Source: Varanus komodoensis
Taxonomy: Eukaryota > Chordata > Lepidosauria > Squamata > Varanidae
Assembly (NCBI RefSeq): GCF_004798865.1
Contig: NW_025335528.1
Location: forward strand, 7,011-71,010
Length of the DNA stretch: 64,000 bases
Direction: 5' to 3'
Shown here: piece after piece, positions 23,812-34,410 of the stretch
Position numbering within the stretch: position 1 is the stretch's first letter
Layout: every line of letters starts with the position of its first letter
Notes under the pieces: generated by a model
Told to the model about the DNA's origin: nothing
The model's input: the letters and a program-made list of their open reading frames with translations, nothing else
Databases searched by the model: none
Program-made: the position numbers and the translations under genes

Positions 23812-24945
23812 GAGTCTGATTATCTCCTTCGCGGAGATCGGCTGATGACTGTAAGCAGGCCGGACGCTCTGGGGTTTCTTTCTACATGGGCTTTAGTTCC
23901 CCCACTACCTCTGCGGCAGCTCCCAAACAGAAGGATGCAGCATTCTGCTCGGCGGCGGCGGCGGCGACTGCCAAGGCAAAAGCCAGCCAAGCCAAGGAAC
24001 TCGCCTCGGAGATGTTCCAGTCCATTGGCCGAACTGGGACTGCGCAGTCCATCCTGAAACAGCACCCAGGGAAGTACATTCTACTGGAAAGCAATGTGTT
24101 TACTTTGGGACAATACATAGGCTGATGCTTCCTCTTGGTCAGACGAAGTGCTGGTAAATTGAAAATATGTTTTCTTCCAGGGCTGTCGATGGCCAGCACA
24201 ACCACAATCATCATGGCTGTTTACGCAGAAGTAAGTCCTATTTGTGTTAACTTCCCGACCAGTGCGCACTTGGACAGCAGCCAGCCGAAGTCTCCCATGC
24301 TGCATTTCTTTACTTGGATGCAATTCTCAGAATGTAAAGCTGTAATCTCAAAACACCTGTACTAGTGAATGTGAAACCAGAAGTTATATCTGAATAAATA
24401 TTCTTAGGATTGAGATTCGATGCAAGCTTCACTGATTTCTGTTGATTTTAGCATTCATACCCAGAATAGTTCCCTGAAAGAAACCGATGAAATATACACT
24501 TTAAATGCCACGTTTGTTTTTGGGTGTTGACAGGGTTCCTCTATTCAACCTTTTGTTAAATTCTGAATATTAGGCATGGAGATGGGAAGGAATCAAATAC
24601 CAATAAAAGCACAGAATTGTTCATTTTTCAAGGTGTGGCTTTAAAAAACTAAAGGCAAACTTAGAAATGTTGTTCTAAAAAATATATCATACATTATGAC
24701 AACAAAACAGTAAGGGAAAGAAACAAACCATATAAATAACATCTGTTTTGAAAATGGCATTGCAGTCAGAGCTGCATATATCTGAAAGAAAAATCCCAAA
24801 AACAATAATAGCCTGTCCTCTTTTAGGCTGCAGTCTATATTCACTTACCAAGGAGGTAGTCCCATTGACCTCTATGGGAGAAGACATGTACAGTATTACA
24901 TTGTTAGGATTCTTCAAAAAGACAAAACTTACTTCCACCAGAGCA

Positions 24946-25066
24946 GCCTTCCCTAATCTGGTACCCTTGAGATAACCGTTCCCAGCATCCCTGATTATCA
25001 ACCATGCTGGCTGGGGCTGATGGGATTTGCAGTCCAAAATATCAGGAGGGCAGCAGGTAGGAAAAG
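24946..25066. mobile_element. MITE family A, both arms intact
   Basis: GCCTTCCCTAATCTGGTACC at the left, GCTGGCTGGGGCTGATGGGA in the middle, AGGAGGGCAGCAGGTAGGAA at the right. Length and layout are typical of the family. Confidence 0.78.
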
Positions 25067-26776
25067 GCAAAATTCCATGACATGTAGAAACTGTGTGTGT
25101 TCACTGTGCGGACTGATTTCAAGGTGATGGAGTCTGATCTCACCCATCTTGAGTCTGTGCATCAAATAGGCCTGCTTTTTAGTGAATGGCAAAGCTGGGA
25201 AATGCAAGGCTATAAAAGTAAAGAGCTTCAGTTCCTTGACGGTGTATTGCAAAGGCCTGCCCTGTTGTTTCTACCACCCACCCACAAACAGGCCTTTCTA
25301 TTCTTGGTCAATTTCTGTAACTGGAACTGCTGAGGTGGGGGTGGGGAGGATGCAGCCAGCCAGATGTCAGCTCGCTTTCAAGACTCCCTGATTTCTGCAT
25401 AAATTAATAATTCAAATTGAGAGTGAGGGGGAAGCTTGGCAGAAAGACGATACCAGCCCTCAAAGAATAAACCTGTCAGTCTCTAGGCCTACCCTAAGCA
25501 TAAGTTGACTTGGGGGTAATTCCCAACTATTTCAGTGGAACTTATTTCTGGGAGGCTTAGGCCAACCATTTTCGCTGGATTGCTCCTAATCGGTTTAATA
25601 TAGCAAATGTAAGGATGCAAACCACAAGCCTGCAAGCATCTTAAATCCAACACTCTGGATAAGCTGGGAATTAAGGGGAAGAAGCTGTTCCACTTCCGGA
25701 TTCCTCCCCCACTCTCCAAATAATCAGAAGTAAATCCGGAGTCATCTGAAAGAACTCCCGAAGAAGCCACGTTTGGAATGAATGAAAGAAACCTGGGAGA
25801 AGAGCAAGCTGCACATCAATAAATATGGCTACTAGGAACCACCAGGCAGCAGTTTAGGAGAACCTGCTCTAAGGAACTTTATCCACAAACATTCCAAACC
25901 CTGAGACAAAGTCAAGCCAAATTCCACTGAAAGCCTTGGGATACTTTTCCAGCTTTAGGACTGGGGGGTGCACTGAGGTACTTTAGGACTAGGGGAGTAC
26001 TGGAATTACAATAGAGAGGCGGAGTAAAAAATATCTTGGTAAATCAATAAATAACCACAGTGCTGTCAACTGGGGTGAGCGGGTGAAAGTGGGAGGACAC
26101 GCACCCCTTGGCCGCAGCTTGCAAATCCTCACAGGTCACGCAGCCTTCTGAGCCTTCTAGCAGAATTCACAGGCTCATTAAGGCGACCACGCAGTTGACT
26201 TTCAAGCCAATGAATACCTGAATGACTGATCTTATTTCTCAAGTGCTGTCAATTCAGCCTCTTCTGGATGAGGGGTCGACCAGCATACTGCACTTGAGGC
26301 TCACCTCCATATACTCTCGGATTCCGGTCCCAGTGGCTATAATGGGCTTGCTCAGAACTGCCATCTTAGGTGCCAGGGAGATTCGGTTTATAAACTGGAG
26401 TGCTCTTTCACCGGCTCATTGGCCAAACGATTCTCTAAGGACAAACCAGGTGCAAAAACATGAGGGACAACTCCATTTGAGTGTGAGAGGGGAAAACAGC
26501 CACCAGCCAGTGGCTGCATTAGGAGACCGGGTGCCTGAACCTCTTTTCTGTTTGACCAGTTATACCTCCAAACACAAACTTTTATTCTCACTGCGAACCA
26601 GAACTATCAGATGGATATTATGCTGCAGTGGCTGCATAAATCCTATTGCACATGTCACTCTCATTTTATTATATCTGTGAGCTGCTTGGAAGTGGGAGGG
26701 GTGAGGAGGCATGTGTGGGAGAAAGGGGGCGCAGAAATTGTCGCCTTGGGTCTATTTTCCTGGTGGAAGGGCAGAG

Positions 26777-26807
26777 TATGAAGGAATGAAGGAATGAAGG
26801 AATGAAT
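26777..26807 (+). repeat. GAAGGAAT tandem repeat
   Basis: Three to four units of an 8-bp GAAGGAAT repeat ending GAATGAATTTG. Confidence 0.9.
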
Positions 26808-28156
26808 TTGTTTCTGAATAGGCATGGATAAGACCGCTTTGCACAAGGTTTTTTGGGTGCAAATGGGACTTGGTTTGCATCTTGGAGAGCTAAAGCTGCA
26901 CTGAACAATATTGTTATGGTACAATATATTTCTGCTTTCCTGTACATCCCCCCCACACACACATTTTTTGTTTGTTTGCTGTAAGACTTTGAAATAATTG
27001 TATCAAAACACATTTGTCAATCCCTACCTTAAAAATCAGAGGTGACTGAAGCAAGCTGATGAGAGTTGATTTGTCAGAAAATACAAAAAAGTGGCATGCT
27101 TCTTTGACCTGTGTCATTTTATTAGTCTTTAAGTTTCCATTCTTTGGAATTGTAAAAGAAACCAAAAAATAAAAAGCTACAAAACACTGCATTTCCCCTA
27201 CAACCCAATGTCCCTTTCATATACATTGTGTGTGTTTCTGTGCATGTTATTTGTAATATAATATAATCTTGCAATGTTAAAGGGAAACTAAAGTATCTCC
27301 CCCAACTTCAATTCCTTTCTTAAAAGACTAAAACAAAATAAAAATGGATTAAGGGAAGTTAGAAAGTAAAACATATAAGCCTAACCCTATATTTGCAGGT
27401 AGCAGGGACTGCCAAGGCAGAAGGATTTCACTTTCAAATGCACAGCACCTTGCACACAGAAGTCTCTGATAGGGAGCAGCACTCCGACATCCAGGACGCA
27501 GAGAAGCAGGGTCACCTTGATGCGCTTTGACTTCCAGCTCGGAGAAGGGCAGCCCGCCCAAATAATCAGCTGGGCTCTCTCCAAGGCTCCCTCTCTCCAG
27601 GCCCACAGGAAAGATCCAGCCAGCAATGTCTGGGGCTTCTTTCAGGTGACTTTTGCACTCAGTTTGTAAGCACCCCAAGCTTCAGGCAAGGCTTGGCTAG
27701 CCATTGGATCAAAAAGGGTTCTGAAAGACAAGAAATAAAGACTCATAAACAGGTATATTGATTTGGTGTGCAGACATCAGATTTGCTCAAAGAAAGACAC
27801 CTAGTTTCGCTCTTCCTCTCTTTTGCCTTCCTCTGCTTTATCTTCACCATCATTAATTTTGAATTCATCTGCTGTTCTTCGGTTGCTTTTATAATGTTCT
27901 CTTTTTTCACCAGCCCTCCTTCTTTCCCCCATCTTGTCTCATAATCTGTAACTGTGTACGTTTTAGTGTATACATCATAACTGACCTTCCTTCATTCCAA
28001 CAAGCTGACCAGCTGGAATTGAAAGTAGTTGGCAACACAGTCCTGAGCACAACTATCCGCAGCAGAGGACTCAGAATTCATTTAGTTCCCCCAGACTCTG
28101 ACCCCACAGGTGGGTAAACTGCTTAAGAATGCCACCCTGTGCCCACTGACTTGGCA

Positions 28157-28218
28157 GGATGCCCGGTTGAACTCAATGAGACTTACTTCTGAGCTGACAT
28201 GCAGAAGATTGCTCTGTA
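28157..28218. mobile_element. MITE family C
   Basis: GGTTGAACTCAATGAGACTT then ACTTCTGAGCTGACATGCAG and AAGATTGCTCTGTAA. Other recognisable copies lie at about 10350-10420, 16756-16812, 54101-54157 and 59848-59919. Confidence 0.65.
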
Positions 28219-28559
28219 ACTTTGCCATTTGCTTCAGTGAAATTTAAGCACTCTAAATGCGTGCAGGAAATTTTATTTCATCTTAACAGGCTTTTTATTA
28301 TACAGTGAGCTGCTACCATGAATGCACTAGAGACTCCGTTCATGGTTTGTAAGAAGCAATAGTTTATGGAACTAAGAAATCCCACACGCAGGCACACACA
28401 GCAAACACTCCAAATGCGAATCCTTTAAAACTCGGAATACCGTTGTTATTTTGTTCAGACCCACAAAGTCTGCCTCAGTGGGAAGTCAGCGTTACTGGTT
28501 TCTGAGGCTTCCAGTTCGGGCTTTTAGGATTTGAACAGAATGGAAAGCACATACGAAAT

Positions 28560-29300
28560 TCGGGGGCGGGTGGGACTGGTTAGTTGGAGTAAATTGAAGG
28601 AAAGTTTTCCAAAGGAGAGGATCAAAAGCGGGAGGTAGCTTTGGGGGCGGGGAGACCGATCCTGCTCGGACGAGTCTGCCTGGAGGTTTCAGGATAACTA
28701 AAGCAACACATTCTGAAAGCAAATCAAGAAGCCCACGGACAGTGGTGCGTGAAGGGCCCCTGACTGCGAATACCGAGAAGGGAATGGCCTTCTCCTCTTC
28801 CTCTACTGAATAAGCCGTTTGCAGTTTGCCCCTCTGATGCACGAGTTCCGCTCGCCTTTCCTCAGCCCTTTGCTTGCCAGGGCTTTTCTCCCCGAAGAGA
28901 TGAGGGAACCAGCTGCAGCGGTTTGGCGCTGAGAAGTTTTTCCGCCCTGCGCTTGGGCATGTCCTAAGGCTGCGCGAGGGAGCCCAGTTTTAATTGCGAG
29001 CGAAAAATACTTGCGAAAGAAATCGCTTCCTCCAGTCCTCTGAGAAGTCCTAATTTCTTTCCGGACAGATAGACGAACGCGGGATGTATCATCCGACTGC
29101 AAGCGAGGGCATTATTAAGCAGACGGCTGGGTTGTTCTCGCCCCTCCGCCAGCCACCCCGCGCTCTCCGGCAAGCAGCTCCGCTCAGCCTCGGACAGCCG
29201 GATTCCCAGAGTCCGACTGAGCTCCTAATGCAAGCAATCCCAGTCCTAAAACAAAGGGCATTTCCTCGCGAGGAAGGGAGTCCCCCGAGCTTCGTTCAAG
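28560..29300. promoter_or_regulatory. CpG-rich block upstream of HAND2
   Basis: Repeat-free, CpG-dense DNA 2.8-3.5 kb upstream of the predicted HAND2 start. Open frames on both strands are compositional. Position fits the transcribed region of the mammalian divergent lncRNA, but no exon can be called. Confidence 0.5.
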
Positions 29301-31930
29301 GGGACTTGCTCTCCAGGAAGGTTGCATTCAGGATTGCAAAGTAGTATTTGGGAGCCAATATTAAGCTGGATTGAGCACGTTTATTGCAAGACCACCGAAA
29401 ACAGTGCAGGTTTTACTTCCAAGTAAACGCCTTTAGGATCGGGGTGCCAATTAGCTTAATCGGGAAATCGGAATTAAAGCGAATGCTTGGCTTTAGCCGG
29501 ACTGCCGAGGGAGGCTCTGATTTCCCCATCCGGACTCCTTTCCTGACAGTCATCCTTCACATTAATTGAATACAATCCAAGCTCCATTGAAAACCATGGC
29601 ACAATTCTCATGTGGCTGTAAATAATTAGAATTCCACTCACTATATTTAATCGTTGTATGAGAAGAATATCTAACCAGGAGAGAATTTGGGATTTGTATG
29701 CACCAAGATCTTGAAAGAGATCTGCACATTTCTTTACCATATTCAGATGCATTCTATTTGTATATCCATTATACTTCCGCTATGTGGATCTTTATTTAAA
29801 TTGCTGCTGCTTGACTGAGCTATGCATCCATTCATGAATGTGCCAGCACAAGCTCAAGTCTAACTCTGATATGAAGAGTTCTGTTTGACTGGCTGAAGAA
29901 AATTCTAATAGTAAGATAAATGGGGTTTGCCCTGATCTCAGGATCATCGGTCAGGGCACACAATTCCTGACACTCTGATCTTAAGGCTGCAACTGTAGTC
30001 ACAGCCCCACTGAACTTACTGAGATAGTCCCAGGCTGTACTTTGATTGCAACTGAACTAAGTCAATTTATATGACATTAATATCTCTACAAGATGAAGCT
30101 GCAAGCAGTTATTTTTATTCCTAGCCTATTTAAGCAAAGAGCATCCTCTAGCGTGACACATTATAGGATGCGGTTTGGATCCAAACAGTGCCACAGTTGG
30201 AGCCCATCCACTGAAATTTATGAGATTTAAATTAAGGCTTTAAATCCCATAGATTTCAAGGGGTCTGCTCAAAATATGGCAAAGACTGGATTTAGCCTCA
30301 AATTAGGAACAAGATTCCTGAGACAAATATGGCAGGCACCAATCTGAAAGATTTCTCACCAAGAGATGTTTACTTGAGTTTAAGGGGCAACCTGTTTGAT
30401 GGAACATGCTCCCAGTCCAAGTGCAACATATTTTGAATGCTCCAAAGACACCCTTAACTTTGTCCCTACATTTCTTCTCCAAGCATCAGGTACCCATGAA
30501 AAGTTTACCTGGATTCCTCAGAAGGGCTTGTGCCTGAGATCTGCAAACTGTGAGTGTTCAGGTTTAAGCCAAAGAAGCAGCAAGAAGTAAAGTCCCATTT
30601 CACTCATGGATTCATGGTCTGGGGGGTTTGTTAACGTGATTTCCCCACAATTTTTGGAACTGCATGTTAATCTACTCCAAATCCAGCAGTCCTCTTGCCA
30701 AGGCTGGAAAAAAAATGCCCAGCTATTGAGTCTTCTTTGGGGAAGGCAACAGGAAACTCTTTGCTCCGTTTCTTACCTCCAGTTACCAATTTCTCAATGA
30801 AAAGCAGGTTGGAATCCCTTTTCCTGTTAGAATGTGTTCAACATCTCACAGGCACAAAAGTTTTTATATCTCTTGGCTTTCAGCGGGCAGCCTTTAAACC
30901 TTTCTTTAATTACTCCCCCTCCCTAAGTGAAACCTGTTTTCTTCATGATGCCTTGGCATTTTGATCAGTTATTACTATTATTATAGGCAGCAGTGATTTT
31001 ATAGCAAAATAAGAAAAATGCAAAGAGATATTTATATCTTTGTTAACCTAAACGGGAAAATAACATAACATGCTGTTAATAAGATCTGGTTACTTACTCT
31101 GTTGAGCTGCTTAAGTCGAAGGGAAACTTATTTCAGGCAGGGAGCGTGTGAATACCCACAGAACTGAAAGAAAAGGATTCAGATGTCATCATTTTGCTTT
31201 GGAAAAGAAAAACATAATTATTCTTGAAAGATTACTTTCTCATCCATTTGAGCAATGGATTTGTTTGTGTCTGTAAGAAGCAAAGGTTTGCAAGCAACAC
31301 CATCCAATTCCTAGTTTGGAGCATTAATTTTGCCATATATACCACATGTAACAAGCTTTTTAGACCAGATTAATCATAAACAAGCCAATAGATCTTGGCT
31401 GTAAGTCTTCCTGAATGGACCAAAGTGGATGAAAGGAGCAAATGCATTACTATAGTCTACTGTAAGAATATTTTGTTAGATAATTTCTGATAATTTCTAA
31501 GTGGCACTCAGATTCTGAATTCATTTTCCTTGGAAGTGCATCTCATTCATTTCAAAGGAGTTTACTTCCAAGCTGTAATAAATGCTAATCTCAGTTCGAA
31601 GAATCTTTCTGATATTGTCCCACTTCAATATTTTTCTTTAAGAATTATGCATGTAAACATATGTAATGTAACTAAATTGATCGTCCACATTATCTATTGT
31701 TACCACTTTCGGCAGTCAATATGGTCTTATAGTACAGCATACACTATAGAAATACATGCAGGTTATTGCAATCTAGAGTACAGCCGAATTTATAAGCAAT
31801 TTTAGATTATCTATCTGTCGATCTGTCTATTTCAGCAACCAAAATATCGGCATGCATAGACATACTTACAGCAAAGCATTGTTAAATACTTGCATTAACC
31901 TCTGTCGGTGCTGGAAGGGGGGGACCCTTT
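29301..31930. other. Immediate upstream region of HAND2
   Basis: AT-rich, nearly repeat-free and unique-looking. The scarcity of MITEs against the neighbouring 10 kb suggests constraint. In mammals this interval carries the start of the divergent HAND2-AS1 transcript and heart enhancers; no exon is callable here. Confidence 0.5.
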
Positions 31931-32044
31931 CCCTCGTTTGTTTTAATTATATTATGGATAGGAACGGCAGCCAATCCTAAAAGAGAAGCCGAACAATTAG
32001 CAGCGCGAAGATCAAAAAAAAGTTTTATGGCCCAGAGCGCTGAG

Positions 32045-32110
32045 CCCCGCCCCCGACGTCGCCGATTGGCCGAGAGAACCTCTGACGACATATATTAACC
32101 CGAGCTGCCC
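32045..32110 (+). promoter_or_regulatory. HAND2: HAND2 core promoter (GC box, CCAAT, TATA)
   Basis: A GC box CCCCGCCCCC (32045-32054), overlapped at its end by a CRE-like GACGTC (32055-32060), is followed by an inverted CCAAT (ATTGG, 32065-32069) and a TATA-like TATATTA (32091-32097). The spacing predicts initiation near 32120-32128. Another CCAAT on the + strand lies at 31971-31975, beside an AT-rich TTTAATTATATTA block at about 31942, so the region could also fire leftwards. In mammals a divergent lncRNA (HAND2-AS1/Upperhand) starts just upstream of HAND2. The boxes are seen; the start site and bidirectionality are inferred. Confidence 0.75.
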
Positions 32111-32121
32111 TAAAGATGTAG

Positions 32122-32865
32122 CTGTACATGGAGATCAGGCTGGGAAATTCGACCAGCGCTCTACGCACCTCCGAATCTGGAAAGCAATCCTGAACGCGAC
32201 TGGTTTTTTTCCTCCATTCCTCTCTTTTTGCCCCTTTTCGTCACCACCATCTTCTTCACAGTCGTCATCATCCTTCTCAGCAGCTCCTCCATAGGAATAG
32301 AAAGTTTCGGATTTCCCCGAGGGGTGGACTCTGTGGGTTCTAGTCCCCCACGCTAAGCCAGGGGAAAATGCTGGGATCTTTCATGATATAACGAGCGAGC
32401 GAGTCGCTTCCCGTGCAGGGAGCAGAAGCAAGTGGACAGACCTTGGGGAAACGGTTCGGCCGAGTGGGGGCTTGCGGAGAAAATGCAGGTGTAAGTAAAC
32501 ATCCCTCCCTCCGCGCCCACTTATTTCGCCCTCCCCCCATCAAAGCCGAGAAGAAGCAAAGCAAGGACAGCCAGTGAAGCTCGAACCTATCCGTGGGGGG
32601 AGGGCTCCTCTTTTGAGGGAGGGGGGCTGCGCCCCCTGCCCTGGCTGGATTGGGTGGTTACTTCCAGCTTCAGCCCGCTCCTGCTGCTCCGCATGAGTGC
32701 CGAGGGAGGCCCTGATCCTGCCCTCGGAGGGCTCCGGGGACTCTGCAGCGCCCACCCCATGGCGACCGCCCTGTGCTAAGGCCAGCCGAAGGCGGGGGCC
32801 CGTCTTCTCGGGAGCTGAGATCCAGGGGACAGGATCGGGGGTGGTGGGCGGCCGGGGGCCCGGCG
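32122..32865 (+). other. HAND2: HAND2 5' untranslated region with uORFs
   Basis: About 745 nt from the predicted start site to the HAND2 ATG. It carries short upstream ORFs: 32128-32193 (21 codons), 32368-32391 (MLGSFMI, A at -3), 32483-32494 (MQV) and 32693-32779 (28 codons, with an internal ATG at 32759). G-rich stretches lie at 32595-32626 and directly before the start (G-runs at 32825, 32837, 32846 and 32854). A donor-like GGT|GTAAGT occurs at 32489-32496. The 5' end is predicted from the TATA position, so the first uORF depends on the true start site. Confidence 0.65.
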
Positions 32866-33465
32866 ATGAGCCTGGTGGGGGGCTTCCCCCACCATCCGGT
32901 GGTCCACCATGAGGGCTACCCGTTCGCCGCCGCCGCCGCCGCCGCTGCCGCCGCCGCCGCCGCCAGTCGCTGCAGCCACGAGGAGAACCCCTACTTCCAC
33001 GGCTGGCTGATCAGCAGCCACCCCTCGGAGATGTCTCCGCCCGACTACAGCATGGCGCTCTCCTACAGCCCCGAGTACGCCAACGGCGCGGCGGGCCTGG
33101 AGCACCCGCACCACTACGTGGGCGGCGTGCCGCCCCCGGGCAGCGGCGGCGGGCCGCCGGGCTTGGGGGGCGGCGGCGGCGGCGGCGGCGGCCCCCGGCC
33201 GGTCAAGCGCCGCGGCACGGCCAACCGCAAGGAGCGGCGCAGGACTCAGAGCATCAACAGCGCCTTCGCCGAGCTGCGCGAGTGCATCCCCAACGTGCCG
33301 GCGGACACGAAGCTCTCCAAGATCAAGACGCTGCGCCTGGCCACCAGCTACATCGCCTACCTCATGGACCTGCTGGCCAAGGACGACGCCAACGGCGAGG
33401 CCGAGGCCTTCAAGGCCGAGATCAAGAAGACCGACGTCAAGGAGGACAAGAGGAAGAAGGAGCTG
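32866..33465 (+). CDS. HAND2: HAND2 coding exon 1 (residues 1-200)
   Basis: Encodes the N-terminal 200 residues of HAND2, a nuclear class B (Twist-family) bHLH factor that dimerises with E proteins or HAND1, binds E-boxes and controls heart, limb, branchial-arch and sympathetic-neuron development. Seen in the translation: start [20 protein letters not shown], a 13-alanine run (21-33), a conserved segment around residues 35-70 ([30 protein letters not shown]), a 9-glycine run (101-109), the basic region (about 111-126, [16 protein letters not shown]), then helix 1, loop and helix 2 to about 170. Thr127 and Ser129 match the conserved helix-1 phosphorylation pair (mammalian Thr112/Ser114). The start is the first in-frame ATG; the reading frame is open upstream but only from a GTG, and the N-terminus matches mammalian HAND2. 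The exon ends in phase 0 after Leu200 (KRKKEL) at a GT donor reading GTCAGT. Identification is near certain. Confidence 0.98.
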
Positions 33466-33477
33466 GTCAGTAGTGCT

Positions 33478-33513
33478 CGCCGCCGCCGCCCGCCGCCGCC
33501 GCCGCCGCCGCCG
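33478..33513 (+). repeat. CCG repeat just inside the HAND2 intron
   Basis: An almost pure run of about 11-12 CCG/GCC units beginning about 12 bases after the exon 1 donor. It is GC-only and hairpin-prone, so it could affect splicing of the weak donor and sequencing across it. Confidence 0.9.
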
Positions 33514-34370
33514 GTCCGGGGAGGGTGGCGCGAGGAGGAGCGGGGAGGGCGCGCGGCGCGCAGCCCCCGACGCCGGGGACGGGTAGGCCGGCCTCCTCCA
33601 GGGCGCGCCGCAGGGACTCGGGCCGCCGTCCTCCGAGCCTGGGAGACCGAGCGCAGCCCTGGAGGTGCGCCCCGGGACCGCAGGGGACGGGCTGTTCCTC
33701 CCCGCGGCTGGGCCCGCCTCCGTCCGGTGGGGAACGCGCGGCGGAGCTGCCAGGGCAGGTCCCGGGCGCGCGGGACAGGGCCCCACGCGGGAAAGGAGCC
33801 GCGGGTGGGGGAGGCGAAGCGACGGGGATGGCTTATCCCATTTCGCGGCCGGTGAAGGAAGGCCCTGGAGCATCCACGGCGGCCGGGATCTTCCACTGCC
33901 GAGCTAGAACTCGCGTTTGGCGCTCGGGCTTGTTGCACGGAAAAGCAGCGTCTAAGCGCTCCTCGCTGGAACCGAGTTCCGCGGACCGGAGCCGTGTGAA
34001 CTGAACGAGTGCCAAGCCCTCGAGGAGCGTGCAGCTTCGCTCACGGGGGGACGTTTAATGTGAGAGGGGCTGTGTTGGGACACTGATTTCAGCCGGCCTT
34101 ATTTCCAGGGAAGTATTCTAAAGGCAGTGGAGTCCCCGGCCTCCCACACTCCCGTTTAAACACGACCTCTTGTCCCAGAAATCCCATTACTTTCCCCAGA
34201 ACCGAGCTGGGGTTCTGTCCAGTAGTGCTCTGTCCGACGCGTAATTTGCTTTCGCAGCGACCTTTCGGTCCGCATGTTTCTAGATGGAAGGACAATAGGT
34301 TTGGGAACTAGTCGATTCTAGATACATAGTCACGCCCCTCTATTTGAAAGGAAGGTCTACTATACCGCTC

Positions 34371-34410
34371 ATTATTAATATTATCATTGTTATTAATAAT
34401 CATTAATCAG
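34371..34410. promoter_or_regulatory. Intronic homeodomain/SOX-motif cluster
   Basis: Within 40 bp there are five or more TAAT/ATTA cores and a SOX-like CATTGTT. It lies about 0.9 kb inside the HAND2 intron in otherwise mixed DNA. Function is inferred from motif density only. Confidence 0.35.

Larger units (their letters stand above)
23812..28150. other. Intergenic DNA upstream of HAND2
   Basis: Mixed DNA with MITE A and C copies and a short tandem repeat. An AT-rich TAAATTAATAATTCAAATTG block at 25400-25419 carries several homeodomain cores, at about 6.7 kb before the predicted start. The mouse branchial-arch enhancer lies at a roughly similar distance, but I cannot assign homology. Confidence 0.45.
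31990..34020. promoter_or_regulatory. HAND2 CpG island
   Basis: Dense CpG and G+C cover the promoter, 5' UTR, exon 1 and first part of the intron, falling off near 34020. This is the richest island of the window. CpG density was judged by eye, so the edges are approximate. Confidence 0.8.

Noticed and set aside
23886-24125. 79-codon Ala/Lys-rich frame that looks protein-like
   Set aside because: The alanine stretch comes from a short GCG repeat and neighbouring DNA is MITE-rich; no known family recognised.
26222-26680. 152-codon + strand open frame
   Set aside because: No domain, no codon-like pattern, no splice context; probably chance.
33466-33855. Read-through of HAND2 exon 1 into the intron as a longer protein
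   Set aside because: The known HAND2 tail is encoded by 37478-37576, joined in frame through a GT-AG pair, and the intronic translation is low-complexity.
32776-33873. 365-codon open frame antisense to HAND2 exon 1
   Set aside because: It overlaps a certain gene in a GC-only repeat-rich stretch; the translation is Arg/Gly/Ala/Pro-rich without a domain. Shadow of the sense coding sequence.
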